From NCBI RefSeq assembly GCF_003851685.1, contig NZ_CP027727.1, positions 4,030,001-4,094,000 of the forward strand: a stretch of 64,000 nt of DNA, read 5' to 3'. The notes below the pieces were generated by a model. That model was given only the letters and a program-made list of their open reading frames with translations, was not told where the DNA came from and did no database searches. The translations under genes were made by a program, and so were the position numbers. Of the stretch, positions 37,427 to 45,908 are shown piece after piece. Each line of letters starts with the position of its first letter. Positions within the stretch are counted from its first letter, which is position 1. This DNA is from Pseudomonas sp. R5-89-07 (GTDB lineage: Bacteria; Pseudomonadota; Gammaproteobacteria; Pseudomonadales; Pseudomonadaceae).

Positions 37427-37963
37427 TTATGGATAGTCCAGCGTAAAAGTTGAGGTCACCGTGTACGCACCGTGCCCGATGGTTTGTTCCGCGATGGCTG
37501 TCGGCTCGCCCTGCACATAAGCCTTGAGCTCAATGGCATTGCTGCCGTCGCTCAACACCTGCCTGTCGCTGACGGTATTGAGGGGCAAGGGCTTATCGCT
37601 CAGCGTCTCGATGCCGACGCCGATGCCAGAGGCACCGCTGCCACCGTCCAGCGCGAGCAAGCCGGGAAGCTCGCGGTTTTCTAAACCGCCGAAGGTGATG
37701 GTCACCGAGTTGCCGATCGTGGTGTCGCAGTCTTCCAGGTGCAGCTTGAAACGCTTACCCACCGATCGCGTGTTGATATAGAGGTACTTGCTGGTGAGGT
37801 CCCAGAGCTCCAGCCTGACGGCCTCGTCGCCAGGGCGAAGGGTGCAGGCCTCTTCGACCAGGTTGCCTTTGAGACGCAGATTGTCCGCCGCGTGCCCCAT
37901 GGGGATCAGACCGCAGATGAGCAGGAGTGCCAGGCCGTGCTTTTGAACCCTTTGATATCGCAT
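37427..37963 (-). CDS. Fimbrial minor subunit
   Basis: A 178-aa protein with a signal peptide ending GHA, then ADNLRLKGNLVEEACTLRPGDEAVRLELWDL. The N-terminal Cys pairs with the later Cys in LHLEDCDT, as in type-1 pilins. The C-terminus ends in the donor-type strand TVTSTFTLDYP. Probably an adaptor subunit near the fibre tip, secreted by the usher encoded upstream. Confidence 0.85.
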   Translation of the reverse strand: MRYQRVQKHGLALLLICGLIPMGHAADNLRLKGNLVEEACTLRPGDEAVRLELWDLTSKYLYINTRSVGKRFKLHLEDCDTTIGNSVTITFGGLENRELPGLLALDGGSGASGIGVGIETLSDKPLPLNTVSDRQVLSDGSNAIELKAYVQGEPTAIAEQTIGHGAYTVTSTFTLDYP

Positions 37964-37974
37964 CGATTCAGCTC

Positions 37975-38454
37975 CTACTGGTATTCGGCCAACAACGTGG
38001 CCACCGCTGTGAACCCGGCGGGAGGCAGCGTTGCGCCGGGCTGTTGCACCGGCACCACCTCTAATGTCGGCGGTGATGACAGGGTGATATCCAGCGGCGT
38101 ATTGAGTGAAAATGGCAGGTTATTCTGAAAAACCCGAATGCCCAGCGCAGGCACGCTGGTCTGCACCGCTGCACCGTCAAACGCTGTGGGAGTGCCGTTG
38201 ACGCTCAGTTTCAGCGCCCACGGCAGCGTGTCAGTGCCACAGTTGATCGCGTAGCCGACGCCCCTGCGATACCTCACGCCGTCGACGCGTTTTACCCCGA
38301 CATCGCCAAAGTCGACTTCAATGGTGTTGCCCGCATCGATGGTGCAGGGGGGCGGCTCATTCAACGTCCCGCTGAACGTCACGTTGGCCGACGCGCCACT
38401 GCACAGGCCGATGGCCCACAGGGCGAACAACGCTCGTGGCTGCCAAGCTGTCAT
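37975..38454 (-). CDS. Fimbrial minor subunit
   Basis: A 159-aa pilin-like protein. Signal peptide (ALFALWAIGLCSGASA), then NVTFSGTLNEPPPCTIDAGNTIEVDFGDVGVKRVDGVRY, a pattern shared with the next gene upstream and with MrpF/PapK-type subunits. It ends FTAVATLLAEYQ, a typical pilin C-terminal strand with penultimate Tyr. It lies 11 bp upstream of the following subunit gene. Confidence 0.87.
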   Translation of the reverse strand: MTAWQPRALFALWAIGLCSGASANVTFSGTLNEPPPCTIDAGNTIEVDFGDVGVKRVDGVRYRRGVGYAINCGTDTLPWALKLSVNGTPTAFDGAAVQTSVPALGIRVFQNNLPFSLNTPLDITLSSPPTLEVVPVQQPGATLPPAGFTAVATLLAEYQ

Positions 38455-38500
38455 GGGTCGTTCCTCTTCTTGTTAATGGCCGTGTTATCAGTGGTAGCCA

Positions 38501-38983
38501 TCATTGGTAATCGACCACCAGGGTCGCGGTGGCATCGAAGGCCCCGCCGGTCAGCTTGCTGCCCGCGCGTTTGACCGGCACCGCCTGCACCACGGGGAAA
38601 TTGGGGTAGGTAAAATTCACCGCCGTATTCAGCGGCCAGTCCGCGCCATTCACAAACAGTTTGACCCCAAGATCGGCCTTGCGGGTCGAGAGCACGCGAC
38701 TGTCAAATGACGCCACCGTCCCCTTGAGTTCCAGGGTCAGCGCATTGCTGAACGGTGAATCACAGGTGACGGTATACGGCACATCGCGACGGTAGTTGAC
38801 CCCGTCGACCCGTGTCGTCAGCAGGTCATTGCCAAACGGCACGTCGAGGGTGCTGCCACCGTTGATGACGCACGGCGGAGGCGCGATGATCACCGCACGA
38901 ATGGTCAAGCTGGTCTCGGCCTGTACGCCCTGGCTGACCGCCAGCAACATGCCGCCGGTGATCCAGCCGATTGATTTAGCCAT
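38501..38983 (-). CDS. Fimbrial minor subunit
   Basis: A pilin-like protein (about 160 aa). The open frame reaches 39016, but the ATG pair at 38986/38983 follows AAGGG and clears the upstream stop, and gives a clean signal peptide (MAKSIGWITGGMLLAVSQGVQA). Then SLTIRAVIIAPPPCVINGGSTLDVPFGNDLLTTRVDGVNYRRDV, closely parallel to the neighbouring subunit at 37975-38454, so the two look like paralogues from tandem duplication. The C-terminal strand ends ATLVVDYQ. Confidence 0.86.
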   Translation of the reverse strand: MAKSIGWITGGMLLAVSQGVQAETSLTIRAVIIAPPPCVINGGSTLDVPFGNDLLTTRVDGVNYRRDVPYTVTCDSPFSNALTLELKGTVASFDSRVLSTRKADLGVKLFVNGADWPLNTAVNFTYPNFPVVQAVPVKRAGSKLTGGAFDATATLVVDYQ

Positions 38984-38993
38984 CATTGCACCC

Positions 38994-39596
38994 TTAGTCA
39001 TAATTGAGCCTGACATCCACCACGGCCCTGAATGCCCCGCTGGTCAACGGCGCCGCAGTGCGCGTGGGCCAGACATTCCAGGTCTGGATATTGCGGCCCA
39101 CCGGCAAGAACAGCGGCTGGCCCCGTGCGCCCAATTGCACGTCCCGGCCCAGAGCATCGGTCAACTGCAGGCCCATGCCGGTGATGCCCTGCACTTTGAC
39201 CAGCCGCGGATCATCGGCATCGGCCGGCGCCTGGAACGTGACCGACAGCACCGGTTGGTATGCGCTCCAGGTCAGGTTTCCGGTGCGCTCATTGCGTATA
39301 CGGCCGGCGGTACGCAGGCAATCGCTGAACCGCAGTTGAAAGGCTTTGGGGGTCGCCTGGTCACCGGGGCGTTGCAACTGGCTGGTCGACACCGCGTCCA
39401 GATCGACGGTCTGGTGCACCGATGTCATCTCCAGGCTGCAAGGCGACTCATGCATGGACCCGAGCACATTGAGCATGCCGCTCATGCCTTCGATATCTTC
39501 CTCATCCTCGGCGTAGGCACCCACTGCCAAGGCCCATAACAGGGCACCCAGGACCTTCACTTTTTGCGACTTCATGGCGTTCTCCAGCAGCATCAC
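38994..39596 (-). CDS. Fimbrial minor subunit
   Basis: A 200-aa pilin-like protein with a signal peptide (KVLGALLWALAVGAYA) followed by an acidic stretch (EDEEDIEGM). SPCSLEMTSVHQTVDLDAVSTSQLQRPGDQA is the pilin N-domain, and a C-terminal strand ends VVDVRLNYD. Architecture is close to the subunit at 42974-43534 (both have SxCxLE, then QTxxx and a Cys in the LRFSDC / LRLVNC position). The start overlaps the chaperone stop by 4 bp. Confidence 0.85.
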   Translation of the reverse strand: MMLLENAMKSQKVKVLGALLWALAVGAYAEDEEDIEGMSGMLNVLGSMHESPCSLEMTSVHQTVDLDAVSTSQLQRPGDQATPKAFQLRFSDCLRTAGRIRNERTGNLTWSAYQPVLSVTFQAPADADDPRLVKVQGITGMGLQLTDALGRDVQLGARGQPLFLPVGRNIQTWNVWPTRTAAPLTSGAFRAVVDVRLNYD

Positions 39597-40354
39597 TCAT
39601 TCGCCGGCGCGGCCTGCGGGTTTACTGTGCAAGTGTCGCCCGTGCAACTGAAGGCCAGCACCGGGCGCCCGCCATAATCGTTGACATAGGCCAGGTAAGG
39701 GCTTGTACCCAGTGCCTTGGCCGTGGCCCCCAGCGTCAGGGCGCCCTTGGGCGGCACCATCAGCGGCGTAAAGCCGGGCACGGTCTTGCCGTCCTTGCTG
39801 CTGCGCGCATCTACCAGGGTCACGTAGTACGGCGTAGGGTTATTTACCCGGTATTGATCGCCTTCACGGGTCAGGGTCAGCTTCTCCTGCCAGGGGTTGG
39901 ACAGGTCCTGCTGGCTCGGCGCAATGGCTTGCGGTCGGTAGAACAGCTTGATGCGCGTCTGCAGGGCAATCTGCAGGGTGTTGGACTTATCGCTGCGCGG
40001 CGGGATCTCCCTCAGGTTGAAGTAGTAGACCGTCTCCCGATCCTGCGGCAGCGCCTTGGCCGCCGGCAACGCCTGGACTTTCACCTGGCTTTGCTTACCC
40101 GGCTCCAATCGCTGAACCGGGGGCAGCACGATCAACGGCGTGGTGATCTTCTGACCGGCTTCATCCTCGATCCAGCCCTGGGCCAGATACGGCAGCTGGG
40201 TATTGTTGTTGGTGATGTTCACGCTGGTGGCGTCTTTGCCACCGTCGAAAATCACGCGGGTACGGTCCAGGCCCACCGCTGCGTTGGCACTCTGGCTCAA
40301 GGCCAGGGCCAACAGCGCAAAGGCCGGGAAAGTGGAACCTGTGGTCGGTTTCAT
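39593..40354 (-). CDS. Periplasmic fimbrial chaperone (PapD family)
   Basis: A 253-aa protein with a signal peptide (FALLALALSQSANA) and two Ig-like domains. VGLDRTRVIFDGGKDATSVNITNNN is the G1/A1 start, YYFNLREIPPRSD is the family signature, and RIKLFYRPQAI ends domain 1. It caps pilin subunits and delivers them to the usher. Overlaps of 4 bp with both the usher gene upstream and the subunit gene downstream indicate translational coupling. Confidence 0.94.
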   Translation of the reverse strand: MKPTTGSTFPAFALLALALSQSANAAVGLDRTRVIFDGGKDATSVNITNNNTQLPYLAQGWIEDEAGQKITTPLIVLPPVQRLEPGKQSQVKVQALPAAKALPQDRETVYYFNLREIPPRSDKSNTLQIALQTRIKLFYRPQAIAPSQQDLSNPWQEKLTLTREGDQYRVNNPTPYYVTLVDARSSKDGKTVPGFTPLMVPPKGALTLGATAKALGTSPYLAYVNDYGGRPVLAFSCTGDTCTVNPQAAPANE

Positions 40355-42954
40355 GAGGCTGTGTTCTCCGTATCGTTAGGCTTGCCGGTCAGCCCGGCGG
40401 GCTCGGGCAAGGATGGGTCGGCGGCTACCATCTGGCAGCGCAATTGCAGGGCGTCGGTCAAACCATCGGCGGGCAGTGTGGCGGGCAGCGTGAGCATGCA
40501 TCGCTCGTCACCGCCCCAACTGACGCTCATCTGTTCGCCGGCCTGGATGCCGCTCAGGTAGACATGGCCGCCATCATTCACAATGCCGGTGTCCTGCTGC
40601 TTGAGGTTCTTCACCGTCGCGCCGAAGGGCGGCGCAGTGCCATCCGCCAGGCGCAGCACCGCCATGGCTTTTTCACCGGCGATCACGTCCAGCGCGCGAT
40701 AACCGATCGCCCCTTCGGTCAGGGTCAATTGCGTGACGGATTGAGTCGCTTCGACATTGCTTGGCAGGCGCTCCAGATCAACACTGGCGGCGGTACGCTG
40801 GTAACTGCTGATGTCCGAGATCACCGCCTTGCCGAAGGCATTACTGCGGGTCGGCGCGCCGTAACCGCGTACAGGCACATCGGGCACGCCGGCGGTATCG
40901 ACCATCAGGCGGGTGCCGCCTGTGCTGGTGGTTCGATGAAGCGCGGCACCGTAGGCCGTGAGCGTGGCGCCGCCGCGTGCAGACACACTGAGGCTGCTGG
41001 AACCGCCCTGCTGCCGGCTGGCGCTCACATCGATGTCGGCGTTGTCGCCCATATGGCTCAGGTAACCGCTGGCGGAGGTGTCGCTGGCACTGAGCTGGTA
41101 GCTATTACGCTCATCGAGGCGATCGCTGTAGCGCGTTGCAAGGTTGTTTTTGCCGCCGGCTCGGTTGGCATCCAGTGACAGCGTGCCGGTACGCCCCAAC
41201 GGCAGGCTGACGGTCAGCGCCATGCCGTTATCCTTGTGGTTATATTCCTGGGTGCGGTACATGTTCAGGGACAGGCTCATGTTCTTGACCGTGCCCACAT
41301 TGAAGTAGCGCGACAGCGACAGGTTCCAGCGATGGGTGTCGGGCCGGTCCCAGTAGGTTTGCTTGTTGTAGCTGGCGTAGACGGTGGCGCCCAGGTCACG
41401 AAACTGCTTGTTGACCGTCACCGTATACAGCGCCTTGCTGCCGCCGATAGGCTTCCAGCCCTCTTCGGGGTCCCGATAATCGCCACGCCCGCCGAGTTCG
41501 CCATTCAACCCGTAATGCCGGGCATCCAGGTACTCGCTCATGCTCAGGAAGTTCTTCTCGGAAAAGCGGTAGCCGGCGAACGTCACCTGGCTGTCGTACT
41601 GTTCGAAGTTCTTGGAATATTGAAGGCGGTAGGATTTTCCCGAGAGCGTCTCGTTCCACACGGAGGCATGGGACTGCGTCACATCCAGCGAGACAGCGCC
41701 GAACGCCAGCAAATCCCGGCCGGCGCCCACGGATAAGGCCCGATAGTTGTTATCGGTGATGCCGCCACCGAACAACGACCAGCCATTGCTCACGCCCCAG
41801 GAAAACTCGCCGGTACCGAAGAAGTCGCCATCGGAGCCGTTCTGCAGATTGGACGGTCGCCCGCTCGCCAGCTTGTAACGCACTTGGCCTGGGCGCGTCA
41901 GGTAAGGCACCCCGGCCGTGTTGAGCTGGAAGGTATGGACCGAACCGTCCTGTTCTTCCACCCGCACATCCAGCCTGCCGGTCACCGCATCATTGAGGTC
42001 CTGAATGCGAAAAGGGCCGGCCGCGACCAGGGTCTCGTAAAGCACACGCCCCTGCTGGCTGATGATGACTTTCGCATTGGTCTTGGCCACGCCGACCACT
42101 TCCGGCGCGTAACCACGCAAATTCGGTGGCAACTGGCTTTGGTCCGAATTGAGCGCGGCACCGGTGAAACGGAAGCTGTCGAACAGGTCCGAATACAGGT
42201 AGCTCTCACCCACCACCAGGCGTGCCTGCAACGCTGGAATGGCGCGATACGCGTAGTAACGGCTCCACTCCAGCTTTTGCGGCCCGGCCGCCTCTTGCCG
42301 GCCATTCTCCACGCGCCCCTGCCAATCGGCCCGCAGACGCCAGGCGCCGGCATTGGCCCCGACGGTGCCGTTGCCACTGAGGTTTTTGCGCTGGCCGTCG
42401 TCCTTCTGGTAGTTGGACTGCGCCGTCAGGCTGTAATCGAGCAAGAGCCCCGGCACCCCCTCGTCCCATCGCGACGGCGGGTCCCAGTTGAGGGCGTTGT
42501 ACTCAAGGTAAGCCTGGGGCAGGTTGATGCTCAGGGTCGCGGTGGCCAGGTCGCCACTGACCTCCATGCCCGGCATGCTGGTGATATCCAGGCACTCCCC
42601 GCCCCTCCACCAGGTGAGTTTGCCGGCTTCGGACACTCTCAGGCCCAACTGCTCGACAAGCGCCTGCGACAAACAGGCCTGGCTGCCCTTGGGATCATTA
42701 TCGGGGGGATAGAACGCCACCGATTGTTCAGCGATAGGCTGGGCGTTCAACTGCACCGCCATCGAGTAAGTGCCTGGCAGAATGAATCCGCTGCGCGCAA
42801 ATTGAGACAAGTCAATATTAGTGCGATCACTCAGATCGAGAACGTCGGTATTGAACTCGATATCACCGGCGCCCATGGCAGTGCCCGCCAATGACATCAA
42901 CCCGCCAAACAGTCCGGGGCGGAGCGTATTTTTGATCTTCGACGTATTCAACAT
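40351..42954 (-). CDS. Fimbrial outer-membrane usher (PapC/FimD family)
   Basis: An 867-aa usher: signal peptide, N-terminal periplasmic chaperone-subunit binding domain (IEFNTDVLDLSDRTNIDLSQFARSGFILPGTYSM), 24-strand barrel with plug (about 150-670; LRGYAPEVVGVAKTNAKVIISQQGRVLYE is the conserved segment before the plug), and two C-terminal domains with the Cys pair near the end (ERCMLTLP ... LQLRCQM). Length is normal. It lies 19 bp after the second subunit gene and overlaps the chaperone gene by 4 bp. Confidence 0.95.
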   Translation of the reverse strand: MLNTSKIKNTLRPGLFGGLMSLAGTAMGAGDIEFNTDVLDLSDRTNIDLSQFARSGFILPGTYSMAVQLNAQPIAEQSVAFYPPDNDPKGSQACLSQALVEQLGLRVSEAGKLTWWRGGECLDITSMPGMEVSGDLATATLSINLPQAYLEYNALNWDPPSRWDEGVPGLLLDYSLTAQSNYQKDDGQRKNLSGNGTVGANAGAWRLRADWQGRVENGRQEAAGPQKLEWSRYYAYRAIPALQARLVVGESYLYSDLFDSFRFTGAALNSDQSQLPPNLRGYAPEVVGVAKTNAKVIISQQGRVLYETLVAAGPFRIQDLNDAVTGRLDVRVEEQDGSVHTFQLNTAGVPYLTRPGQVRYKLASGRPSNLQNGSDGDFFGTGEFSWGVSNGWSLFGGGITDNNYRALSVGAGRDLLAFGAVSLDVTQSHASVWNETLSGKSYRLQYSKNFEQYDSQVTFAGYRFSEKNFLSMSEYLDARHYGLNGELGGRGDYRDPEEGWKPIGGSKALYTVTVNKQFRDLGATVYASYNKQTYWDRPDTHRWNLSLSRYFNVGTVKNMSLSLNMYRTQEYNHKDNGMALTVSLPLGRTGTLSLDANRAGGKNNLATRYSDRLDERNSYQLSASDTSASGYLSHMGDNADIDVSASRQQGGSSSLSVSARGGATLTAYGAALHRTTSTGGTRLMVDTAGVPDVPVRGYGAPTRSNAFGKAVISDISSYQRTAASVDLERLPSNVEATQSVTQLTLTEGAIGYRALDVIAGEKAMAVLRLADGTAPPFGATVKNLKQQDTGIVNDGGHVYLSGIQAGEQMSVSWGGDERCMLTLPATLPADGLTDALQLRCQMVAADPSLPEPAGLTGKPNDTENTAS

Positions 42955-42973
42955 GAAAGCTGTCCATCACTGT

Positions 42974-43534
42974 TCAAAAGTATTCCAACTTGAACCGCAC
43001 CGCGGCACTGTGAGCCCCAACCACCAATGGCAAGCCGTTGCCGACCAGGTAAAACCGGTAATTGAGCGTCATGTCACCCTCCGCCAGCGGGACCGGGGCC
43101 ATGCGTTGCCCCGGCAGGCTCTCCTGGCCGGCGGCATCCACGATGTGCAACGCCACCCCCTGCGAGGCGCCAAACACGGCGAAGGAAAGCCCTGCCCTGT
43201 CGGTGGGCCCGTCGAACGTCACGCGCATGTGTTCCCAGTCAGGCAGGGTTGCACCTGGGCGCGACGGGTCCGGGCGGGTCAACGAGCAATTGACCAAGCG
43301 CAGCTGGAAGGGATGGTCTTCGCCCCGCGTGTTGCGCAAGAGCCGGCCAACCGGTTCGGGCGGCATCTCGATGGTTTGATCGATACTGGCCAGTTCCAGC
43401 CCGCAGGCAGAATCAATCACTTCGCCTCCGAGCAGCACGACCCCATCGCCTTGCGCAGGCGCCTGGGCGACCACACAAGGGCTGATGAATGTCGTCAATG
43501 AAGAGGCGATAGCCAGACGTATGAATGTGTTCAC
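42974..43534 (-). CDS. Fimbrial subunit (second gene of the operon)
   Basis: A 186-aa pilin-like protein with a signal peptide (LAIASSLTTFISPCVVA), then GDGVVLLGGEVIDSACGLELASIDQTIEM, Cys in LRLVNCSL, and a C-terminal strand ending VRFKLEYF. In Pap/MR/P-type operons the gene between the major pilin and the usher encodes a terminator/anchor subunit (PapH-like); position makes that the best guess. It lies 51 bp after the major pilin gene. Confidence 0.85.
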   Translation of the reverse strand: MNTFIRLAIASSLTTFISPCVVAQAPAQGDGVVLLGGEVIDSACGLELASIDQTIEMPPEPVGRLLRNTRGEDHPFQLRLVNCSLTRPDPSRPGATLPDWEHMRVTFDGPTDRAGLSFAVFGASQGVALHIVDAAGQESLPGQRMAPVPLAEGDMTLNYRFYLVGNGLPLVVGAHSAAVRFKLEYF

Positions 43535-43585
43535 CTGGACCTCCCGTCAGCGTTCCCCCGCCACACCAGGTGGCGGGGGCAAAAC

Positions 43586-44107
43586 TTACTGATAAGCCAA
43601 GGTGAAATTGGTGACCGCACTGAAGTCGCCAGGGACGATCGTGCCAGTGGTGGCGCCTTGTACATAGGCACCGAATTCCAGAGTGTTGTCCCCAACGGAA
43701 ATGATTTGCGGGGCGGTAGGCACACCCAACTTAACCAGGTCGCCGCCGTGGGTCATCATGATGCCCACGCCGCCAGCACCGCCGACCGTACCGATCGCGC
43801 CCGGCACAACGGTGGAGGGCGCGCCGGTGAAGGTCGTGGTGACGGTGTTGTCGGTGAGGCCCGTCAGGTCGCAACCTTCCAGTTCGATCAGCACGCGCCG
43901 GGCCTCCGACTTGCCCCCCGATTGCAACTGATGCTTTGCAATCGCCCCCAGGCGAACGGTTTGATCAACGGAGTCAGGCTTGATAGAGCAAGCCCCGGAG
44001 TGCACCGACCCCAAAAACGTAACCGTTCCGTCCGCCGCGTGCGCCATCGACACCGAGCCCGCCAGCAGACCGACAGACAACAGCACAGTTTTCATTTTGG
44101 TTTTCAT
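43586..44107 (-). CDS. Major fimbrial subunit (type-1-like pilin)
   Basis: A 173-aa pilin: signal peptide (TVLLSVGLLAGSVSMAHA), ADGTVTFLGSVHSGACSIKPDSVDQTVRLG, second Cys in LIELEGCDLTG, Gly-rich middle, C-terminal donor-groove strand VTNFTLAYQ. The strong likeness to abundant shaft pilins and first place in the operon make it the main fibre subunit. GGGA lies about 8 nt before the ATG. The 480-bp AT-richer region upstream should hold the operon promoter. Confidence 0.92.
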   Translation of the reverse strand: MKTKMKTVLLSVGLLAGSVSMAHAADGTVTFLGSVHSGACSIKPDSVDQTVRLGAIAKHQLQSGGKSEARRVLIELEGCDLTGLTDNTVTTTFTGAPSTVVPGAIGTVGGAGGVGIMMTHGGDLVKLGVPTAPQIISVGDNTLEFGAYVQGATTGTIVPGDFSAVTNFTLAYQ

Positions 44108-44287
44108 CTACAGATTCCCACTTAACAAGTGTCATTAAGAAGCCTTGCCACCGATAGGCACAGGGCTGATTAAAAGAGCGGTATGACCAGTGCTTCGAGG
44201 GGGTTGCTCCTGAGATGCTTTTCCAACTTGTTGTATTGCATTTCAGGACCACGCTCAACGCCGGGCAAGTGTCCGCTTCACACTTGA

Positions 44288-44464
44288 AGAAGTAAGCCAG
44301 CTGTTTCGTTTAACCGTGTAGCCCTTGCATATCAAGGCTTGCAGGAAATTTATGGCACTTTGCCAAAACTTTTAAATCAGCTGAAGGAATTGGACTACAA
44401 ACGAGTTAATGCTAATAATTCAGCGCCAGATACAGCCGTAAGAATATGGCTACACAGACTTTAA
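44288..44464 (+). pseudogene. Orphan open frame, possible gene remnant
   Basis: A 58-codon open frame between two stops, with no ATG and only a late in-frame TTG without a ribosome binding site. The translation looks protein-like: AYQGLQEIYGTLPKLLNQL, then KELDYKRVNANN and TAVRIWLHRL. I do not recognise the family. It may be the tail of a deleted small regulator gene that once stood upstream of the fimbrial operon, or chance in AT-rich DNA. Confidence 0.25.
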
Positions 44465-44543
44465 AAACAATAAACCTTACTGGGATTTTGCAACTAAGGA
44501 ATTCAGCCGACGGGCAAGTGGCGTTGATGAATGGCAGATGCAA

Positions 44544-44568
44544 ACAGGGGGAGCAAAGCTCCCCCTGT
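44544..44568 (-). terminator. Hairpin terminator after the thiolase gene
   Basis: ACAGGGGGAGC-AAA-GCTCCCCCTGT is an 11-bp perfect stem located 27 bp beyond the thiolase stop on the minus strand. Only TTT follows the stem, so termination strength is uncertain. Confidence 0.6.
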
Positions 44569-44594
44569 GACACGTGCTGCAACCGTCAATCCAT

Positions 44595-45779
44595 CTAGCG
44601 CACCGCTTCAAACAACCCGGTTGCGCCCATCCCGCCACCCACGCACATGGTGACGATGCCGTAGCGTAAATCACGCCGTTGCAGCTCACGCACCAGGTGC
44701 CCCACTTGCCGTGACCCGGTCATGCCGAATGGATGGCCTATGGCGATGGAGCCGCCGTTGACGTTGTACCGGGCATTGTCGATTTCCAGGCGATTACGGG
44801 CGTACAGGCACTGCGAGGCAAACGCTTCGTTGAGTTCCCACAGGTCGATGTCCGCTACCTGCAAGCCTTTGGCCTTGAGCAACTTGGGCACCGAGAACAC
44901 CGGGCCGATGCCCATTTCGTCGGGCTCGCACCCGGCCACGGTAAAACCGCGAAAGAACGCCTTGGGCTTGAGCCCCAGCGCCAGGGCCCTTTCCAGGCTC
45001 ATCACCAAGGTCATCGACGCGCCGTCGGACAGCTGCGACGAATTACCTGCTGTCACCGAACCGTCTTCGGCAAACACCGGCTTCAGGCCACTGAGGCTGG
45101 CCAGGGTGGTGTCGGGGCGATTGCAGTCGTCGCGGTCGACCACGCCATCGAGCACCTGTACCTGGCCGGTGGCTTTGTCTTCGACGCTGTACTTGACCGC
45201 CATCGGCACGATTTCATCGTCAAACAGGCCATCGGCCTGGGCCTGTGCGGTGCGCTGCTGGCTCTGCAGGGCATACAGGTCCTGGTCTTCGCGGCTGACG
45301 TGGTAGCGCCGCGCGACGATTTCGGCGGTCTGGCCCATGGGGAAATAGATACCCGGCACCTGCTCTTTGAGCAGCGGGTTGATCAGGTGGTCGGTGTTGA
45401 CGCTTTTCATGGTCAGGCTGATGGATTCAACGCCGCCGGCGACAATGATGTCGCTGCACCCCGAGGCAATCTGGTTGGCGGCAATGGCAATCGCCTGCAA
45501 GCCCGACGAACAGAAACGGTTGAGCGTCATGCCCGCCGTACCGGTGCCCAGTCGCGACAGCACCGCCACGTTGCGTCCGATGTTGTAGCCCTGGGCGCCC
45601 TCGTTGGAGCCGGCGCCAACAATGCAGTCCTCCACCGTCGCCGGGTCGATGCCATTGCGGCTCAACAGCGCGTTTACGCAATGGGCCGCCATGTCATCAG
45701 GCCGCGTCTGGTTGAACTTTCCGCGAAAGGACTTGGCCAGGCCGGTTCGCACGCTGTCGACGATCACTACTTCACGCAT
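44595..45779 (-). CDS. Acetyl-CoA C-acyltransferase (thiolase)
   Basis: A 394-aa thiolase. Seen: N-terminal VIVDSVRTGLAKSFRGKF, nucleophilic Cys90 in NRFCSSGLQAIA, GGVESIS, the ELNEAFASQ segment, GGSIAIGHPFGMTGSRQ with the catalytic His, and the C-terminal CVGGGMGATGLFE with the second Cys. It acts in fatty-acid or related beta-oxidation, cleaving 3-ketoacyl-CoA with CoA. It stands alone, without a FadB-like partner next to it, so it is more likely a specialised thiolase than FadA. Its upstream region is the tandem REPIN array. Confidence 0.92.
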   Translation of the reverse strand: MREVVIVDSVRTGLAKSFRGKFNQTRPDDMAAHCVNALLSRNGIDPATVEDCIVGAGSNEGAQGYNIGRNVAVLSRLGTGTAGMTLNRFCSSGLQAIAIAANQIASGCSDIIVAGGVESISLTMKSVNTDHLINPLLKEQVPGIYFPMGQTAEIVARRYHVSREDQDLYALQSQQRTAQAQADGLFDDEIVPMAVKYSVEDKATGQVQVLDGVVDRDDCNRPDTTLASLSGLKPVFAEDGSVTAGNSSQLSDGASMTLVMSLERALALGLKPKAFFRGFTVAGCEPDEMGIGPVFSVPKLLKAKGLQVADIDLWELNEAFASQCLYARNRLEIDNARYNVNGGSIAIGHPFGMTGSRQVGHLVRELQRRDLRYGIVTMCVGGGMGATGLFEAVR

Positions 45780-45908
45780 GGGCTACCTCGATCTTGTGGT
45801 TGTGGATCGAGGATAGAGCGGGCCCTGGGCGACCGCGATGATCATTCACTGCATGGATGCAAAAGCATGGCAGCCAGGATGCGGTCTATCGGCTGCATGG
45901 AGATCAAA

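Larger units (their letters stand above)
44108..44594. other. Fimbrial operon upstream region
   Basis: 487 bp between the fimbrial operon start and the thiolase stop. It is AT-richer than its surroundings, especially 44340-44490. It contains an orphan open frame on the plus strand (44288-44464) and a terminator hairpin for the thiolase gene (44544-44568). I found no pair of long inverted repeats of the kind flanking invertible fim promoters, and no GATC pair arranged as in pap. Confidence 0.55.

Noticed and set aside
44108..44594. Invertible (phase-variable) fimbrial promoter
   Set aside because: No pair of inverted repeats flanking a switchable segment and no recombinase gene in the window.
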